A stretch of 64,000 nt of DNA from Streptomyces sp. ERV7 (GTDB taxonomy: Bacteria > Actinomycetota > Actinomycetes > Streptomycetales > Streptomycetaceae): the NCBI RefSeq assembly GCF_001653515.1, contig NZ_LYOY01000029.1, positions 496,001 to 560,000 on the forward strand, given 5' to 3'. Each line of letters begins with the position of its first letter. Within the stretch, counting starts at the first letter, position 1. Made by a program: the position numbers and the translations under genes. Positions 61,571 through 64,000 of this stretch are shown here, one piece after another. The notes under the pieces were generated by a model. It was not told where the DNA came from. It was given only the letters and a program-made list of their open reading frames with translations, and did not search any database.

Positions 61571-61666
61571 ACGGGGGCTGCTCCTTGGAGGTGGAAGACC
61601 TCGGCGCGGCCGTCCGCACCGTCGGCCGCACCGAGGCCGTGCGCGGCCGGCTCGGAGAGCCGGTTT

Positions 61667-61680
61667 TAGAACGCGTTCTA
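61667..61680 (-). promoter_or_regulatory. KstR-type operator upstream of the MaoC-ADH-SDR operon
   Basis: TAGAACGCGTTCTA is a perfect 14-base palindrome that fits the actinobacterial KstR consensus TnnAACnnGTTnnA at every fixed position. It lies 97 bases before the MaoC start. The genes behind it match enzyme types of the KstR regulon (Hsd4B- and Hsd4A-like). A TetR factor of the KstR/FadR class is the inferred ligand; none is encoded nearby. Confidence 0.7.
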
Positions 61681-61730
61681 GGCTCGATGGGCCCTATGTA
61701 TAACGCAGCGGCCCCCGATTGGGAACACTT

Positions 61731-61745
61731 CTGACGCGCCGTCAG
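61731..61745. promoter_or_regulatory. Second palindrome near the operon promoter
   Basis: CTGACG, three bases, CGTCAG, followed by TAGCGCTGACG which repeats the half-site. TGACG...CGTCA palindromes are bound by many TetR-type lipid regulators. It lies 51 bases beyond the KstR-type site and at the edge of the repeat array. Confidence 0.45.
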
Positions 61746-61756
61746 CTAGCGCTGAC

Positions 61757-62118
61757 GCCCGGGGTTCATCTGCGGGCCGGTGGGGGTGCCCGCGCCCCTT
61801 CCTGTGCCCGGGGTTGATCTGCGGGCCGGTGGAGGGTTGCTCGCGCCGTTCCCCGCGCCCCTTCCTGTGCCCGGGGTTGATCTGCGGGCCGGTGGAGGGT
61901 TGCTCGCGCCGTTCCCCGCGCCCCTTCCTGTGCCCGGAGTTCACCTGCGGGCCGGTGGAGGGTTGCTCGCGCAGTTCCCCGCGCCCCTTCCTGTGCCCGG
62001 AGTTCACCTGCGGGCCGGTGGAGGGTTGCTCGCGCCGTTCCCCGCGCCCCTCAATCGCCCGGGGGCATCCGCGGGTTGAGTTGGGCTGGTCGCGCCGTTC
62101 CCCGCGCCCCTGGAGGGC
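61757..62118 (+). repeat. 63-bp tandem repeat array
   Basis: Units start with GCCCGGGG/GCCCGGAG at 61757 (short, 49 bases), 61806, 61869, 61932, 61995 and 62057 (diverged). The four central steps have an exact 63-base period. Each unit runs through TGCGGGCCGGTGGAGGGTTG to GTTCCCCGCGCCCCTTCCTG. It is the same family as 36869-37091. One frame is open through it, but only because the period is divisible by three; it is not a gene. Confidence 0.93.
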
Positions 62119-62146
62119 GCATCGGCGCTGGGCAACCCCAACCCCG

Positions 62147-62209
62147 TAGGGGCGCGGGGAACTGCGCGAGCAACCACACTCAACCTGCGGATGACCCCCG
62201 GCCGCAGAC
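62147..62209 (-). repeat. Inverted copy facing the 63-bp array
   Basis: TAGGGGCGCGGGGAACTGCG onward to CCCCCGGCCG is the reverse complement of the last, diverged unit of the array (which shares the GCATCCGCGGGTTGAGTTG words). With it, RNA across 62057-62209 could form a long hairpin. The remaining 62210-62295 holds the ABC operon promoter region with no clear boxes. Confidence 0.8.
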
Positions 62210-62295
62210 AACCGACCCGCCAGGACATTTGTCCCGCCCAACCCCGTACAAGAACATCTGCCGGGCACCGGGGCCCGATCCGTAGCGTCAAGGAC

Positions 62296-63255
62296 ATGAC
62301 GCAGACAGCACCGAGCGCCCCGGCCGCCGTAAGCCTCACCCACGTGGTCAAGGCCTACGGCTCCGTACGGGCAGTCGACCGTATCGACCTCGACATCCGC
62401 CGGGGCGAAACCGTCGCCCTGCTCGGCCGCAACGGCGCCGGCAAGTCCACCACCATCGGCCTCCTGCTCGGCCTCGACGAGCCGGACGCGGGCGAGGTGC
62501 GGCTCTTCGGCCGCACGCCGGAGCGGGCGGTACGGGCCGGGCTCACCGGGGCGATGCTCCAGGAGGGGCAGCCGATCCCCCGCGTCACCGTACGGGAGCT
62601 CATCGCGTTCGTCGGCTCGACCTACCCCGAGCCGATGCCGGTCGACGAGGCGCTGGCGCTCGCCGGGCTCACCGGCTTCGCGGACCGCCGGGTCGACAGG
62701 CTCTCCGGCGGCCAGGCCCAGCGCGTGAGGTTCGCGGTGGCGATCGCCGGGGCGCCCGCGCTGCTGGTCCTGGACGAGCCGACCGCCGCACTCGACGTGG
62801 CGGCGCGCCGAGCGTTCTGGGACGCGATGCGCAGCTACGCGGCCCGGGGCAACACCGTGCTGTTCTCCACCCACTACCTGGAGGAGGCGGACGACAACGC
62901 CGACCGGATCGTGGTCGTCGACCAGGGCCGTGTCGTGGCCGACGGCCCCGGCGAGCGGATCAAGCGCGCGGCCGGCGGCAGCCTGGTCTCCTTCGACCTG
63001 GCGGGCGGCCCCAGCGCGGGCCTGGCCGCGCTGCCGGGCGTGGTCTCGGTCGAGGTGCGCGGCGACCGCGCCCGGCTGCGTACGGACGACTCGGACGCCA
63101 CGGTCGTGGAGCTCGCCCGGCGCGGCGCGGTCCGGCGCCTCGAAGTCGCCCCGGCCAGCCTGGAGGACGCCTTCCTCTCCCTCACCTCCACCGTCTCCCC
63201 GACCGCCACCGCCACCGCCACCGTCGGCTCCGTACGCGAAAGCGAGACCGTCTGA
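62296..63255 (+). CDS. ABC transporter ATP-binding protein (ABC-2/DrrA type)
   Basis: A 319-residue ATPase. Walker A is LLGRNGAGKSTTIGLLLGL near 43-60, the signature LSGGQAQRVRF, Walker B ALLVLDEPTAALDVAARR and the switch STHYLEEADDNADRI. A C-terminal DUF4162-like domain follows (about 225-300), ending in a Thr/Ala-rich tail. This class exports drugs or lipids with a separate ABC-2 permease. AAGGA lies close before the ATG. Its stop overlaps the permease start by one base (TGATG). Confidence 0.93.
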   Translation: MTQTAPSAPAAVSLTHVVKAYGSVRAVDRIDLDIRRGETVALLGRNGAGKSTTIGLLLGLDEPDAGEVRLFGRTPERAVRAGLTGAMLQEGQPIPRVTVRELIAFVGSTYPEPMPVDEALALAGLTGFADRRVDRLSGGQAQRVRFAVAIAGAPALLVLDEPTAALDVAARRAFWDAMRSYAARGNTVLFSTHYLEEADDNADRIVVVDQGRVVADGPGERIKRAAGGSLVSFDLAGGPSAGLAALPGVVSVEVRGDRARLRTDDSDATVVELARRGAVRRLEVAPASLEDAFLSLTSTVSPTATATATVGSVRESETV

Positions 63256-63980
63256 TGCTCGGCTACATCACGCTCGAAATCCGGCGCACCCTCCGCGACG
63301 CGTCCTTCGTGATCTTCGGTATCGGGATGCCGGTGCTCATGTACCTCCTCTTCACCAACATCGGCTCGGGGGGCGGCGACTCGGCCGACTGGAAGGCCGC
63401 ATCGATGGTCGGCATGGCCGCGTACGGGGCGCTCGGCGCGTCGCTGAACGCCGGTGGCCAAGTGGCCTCCGACAGGAGCGCGGGCTGGCTGAGGCAGCTG
63501 CGGATCACCCCGCTGGCGCCGTCCCGGGTGGTGGCGGGCCGCGCGGTCAGCGGCTCGGCGACCGTGCTGCCGGCCGTCCTCGCGGTGCTCGCGGCGGGCG
63601 CGCTCGTCAACGGCGTACGCCTGGAAGCCTGGCAGTGGGCGGCGCTCGCGCTGCTGCTGTGGGCCGGGGCGCTCCCCTTCACCCTGCTGGGCCTCGGCAA
63701 CGGCTACCGGCTGAGCCCGCAGGCCATGGGCGTGGTCAATGTGGCGTGTCTGATGGGGCTCGCGGTGCTCGGCGGACTGTGGTTCCCGCTCTCCTCCTTC
63801 CCCCACTGGCTCGCCTCGATCGCCGCGTACAGCCCGGCCCACCGGTTCGGGGACCTCGGCTGGGCGGTCTCGCACGGCTCGGCCCCCGGACTCGGGACGG
63901 TCGCGGTGCTCGGCGGCTGGCTGCTGGCGTTCGGCTCGTACGCCGTGGTCTCCTACCGACGGTCCGCGAGGGCCGTGTGA
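63255..63980 (+). CDS. ABC-2 type permease
   Basis: A 241-residue membrane protein with six segments: about 18-36 (FVIFGIGMPVLMYLLF), 55-75, 95-120 (AVSGSATVLPAVLAVLAAGA), 125-150, 158-180 and 215-235. The family region is LRQLRITPLAPSRVVAGRAV. It pairs with the ATPase immediately upstream (one-base overlap) and the next gene overlaps its stop by four bases, so the three are co-translated. Confidence 0.92.
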   Translation: MLGYITLEIRRTLRDASFVIFGIGMPVLMYLLFTNIGSGGGDSADWKAASMVGMAAYGALGASLNAGGQVASDRSAGWLRQLRITPLAPSRVVAGRAVSGSATVLPAVLAVLAAGALVNGVRLEAWQWAALALLLWAGALPFTLLGLGNGYRLSPQAMGVVNVACLMGLAVLGGLWFPLSSFPHWLASIAAYSPAHRFGDLGWAVSHGSAPGLGTVAVLGGWLLAFGSYAVVSYRRSARAV

Positions 63981-64000
63981 GCACGATGAACGGGGAGAAC
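63977..64000 (+). CDS. Start of the next gene in the ABC operon (cut by window edge)
   Basis: The GTG at 63977 overlaps the permease stop (GTGA) and reads VSTMNGEN to the edge. In streptomycetes this position, after an ABC-2 ATPase/permease pair, is usually a sensor histidine kinase followed by a response regulator. Eight codons are too few to confirm that. Confidence 0.45.

Noticed and set aside
61780..62149. Repeat-containing open frames in the 63-bp array
   Set aside because: Several frames stay open because 63 is divisible by three. The same DNA unit occurs in both orientations elsewhere between genes, and no start or ribosome site is present.
61757..62209. CRISPR array
   Set aside because: The 63-base units are contiguous without unique spacers, and there are no cas genes.

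Overview
The window is about 64 kb of very GC-rich DNA (G/C-biased third codon positions, GTG/TTG starts, strong GC hairpin terminators) from a Streptomyces-like actinomycete. The core order pepA, lpdA, sucB, aceE, lipB, lipA, DUF4191, RDD, glnA, glnII with the intervening small genes is the conserved streptomycete block around the two glutamine synthetases. No rRNA, tRNA, CRISPR array, phage gene or complete insertion sequence was seen.

Layout. (1) 1-2261, minus strand: a PelF-like glycosyltransferase (cut by the left edge) follows a secreted polysaccharide deacetylase resembling fungal Agd3, a candidate galactosaminoglycan pair. (2) 2580-7388: leucyl aminopeptidase, dihydrolipoyl dehydrogenase, then a sucB 5' fragment joined out of frame to an aceE 3' fragment. 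(3) 7530-16627: WYL regulator, DUF4240, SpoIIE-type phosphatase, GNAT, TIGR01777 epimerase, HTH/TPR regulator, lipB-lipA, two small conserved genes. (4) 16852-25637: nitrogen block with glnA behind a good GlnR box and glnII behind GlnR-like half-sites, plus a secreted PLD-like protein, ArsC-like and AhpD-like proteins, a Gfo/Idh oxidoreductase and a winged-helix regulator. (5) 25855-33750: a two-component pair whose kinase is frameshifted, an RlmG-like methyltransferase, a Q/G/N-rich secreted DUF1996 protein, a His-tailed lipoprotein and a GH89 alpha-N-acetylglucosaminidase whose 3' end is lost. (6) 33752-40165: hutU, a fold-III PLP decarboxylase, a membrane protein with an ECF-sigma-like N-terminus, a PF10118 protein and the first ~45 codons of a PDR/VanB-type reductase. 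(7) 40166-49200: a truncated membrane protein, MgtC, MazG-like, secreted GH5 and a 1797-residue amylase-pullulanase. (8) 49203-58058: the rest of the PDR/VanB reductase, its TetR neighbour, GNAT, response-regulator/phosphatase, AfsR/LuxR-type ATPase regulator, and an alpha-glucosidase overlapping a MalR-like LacI repressor. (9) 58353-64000: a small His-rich ORF, a MaoC-ADH-SDR operon with a KstR-type operator, a 63-bp tandem repeat array and an ABC exporter operon running off the right edge.

The strongest anomaly is a set of joints inside genes, each in a run of G or C: sucB/aceE (~6135), GH89/hutU (~33750), PDR N-part/truncated membrane protein (~40165), pullulanase 5' edge/PDR C-part (~49200), and possibly the 5' end of the alpha-glucosidase (~58110). 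The two PDR parts fit each other across about 9 kb. Either the chromosome carries several recent deletions and an insertion or swap, or contig ends were joined without gaps during assembly. Sequence alone cannot decide, but read mapping would.

Functionally the window combines central carbon metabolism (lipoate synthesis and lipoylated dehydrogenases), nitrogen assimilation, histidine catabolism, alpha-glucan use, a probable acyl-CoA/steroid-type beta-oxidation operon and several secreted polysaccharide-active enzymes.
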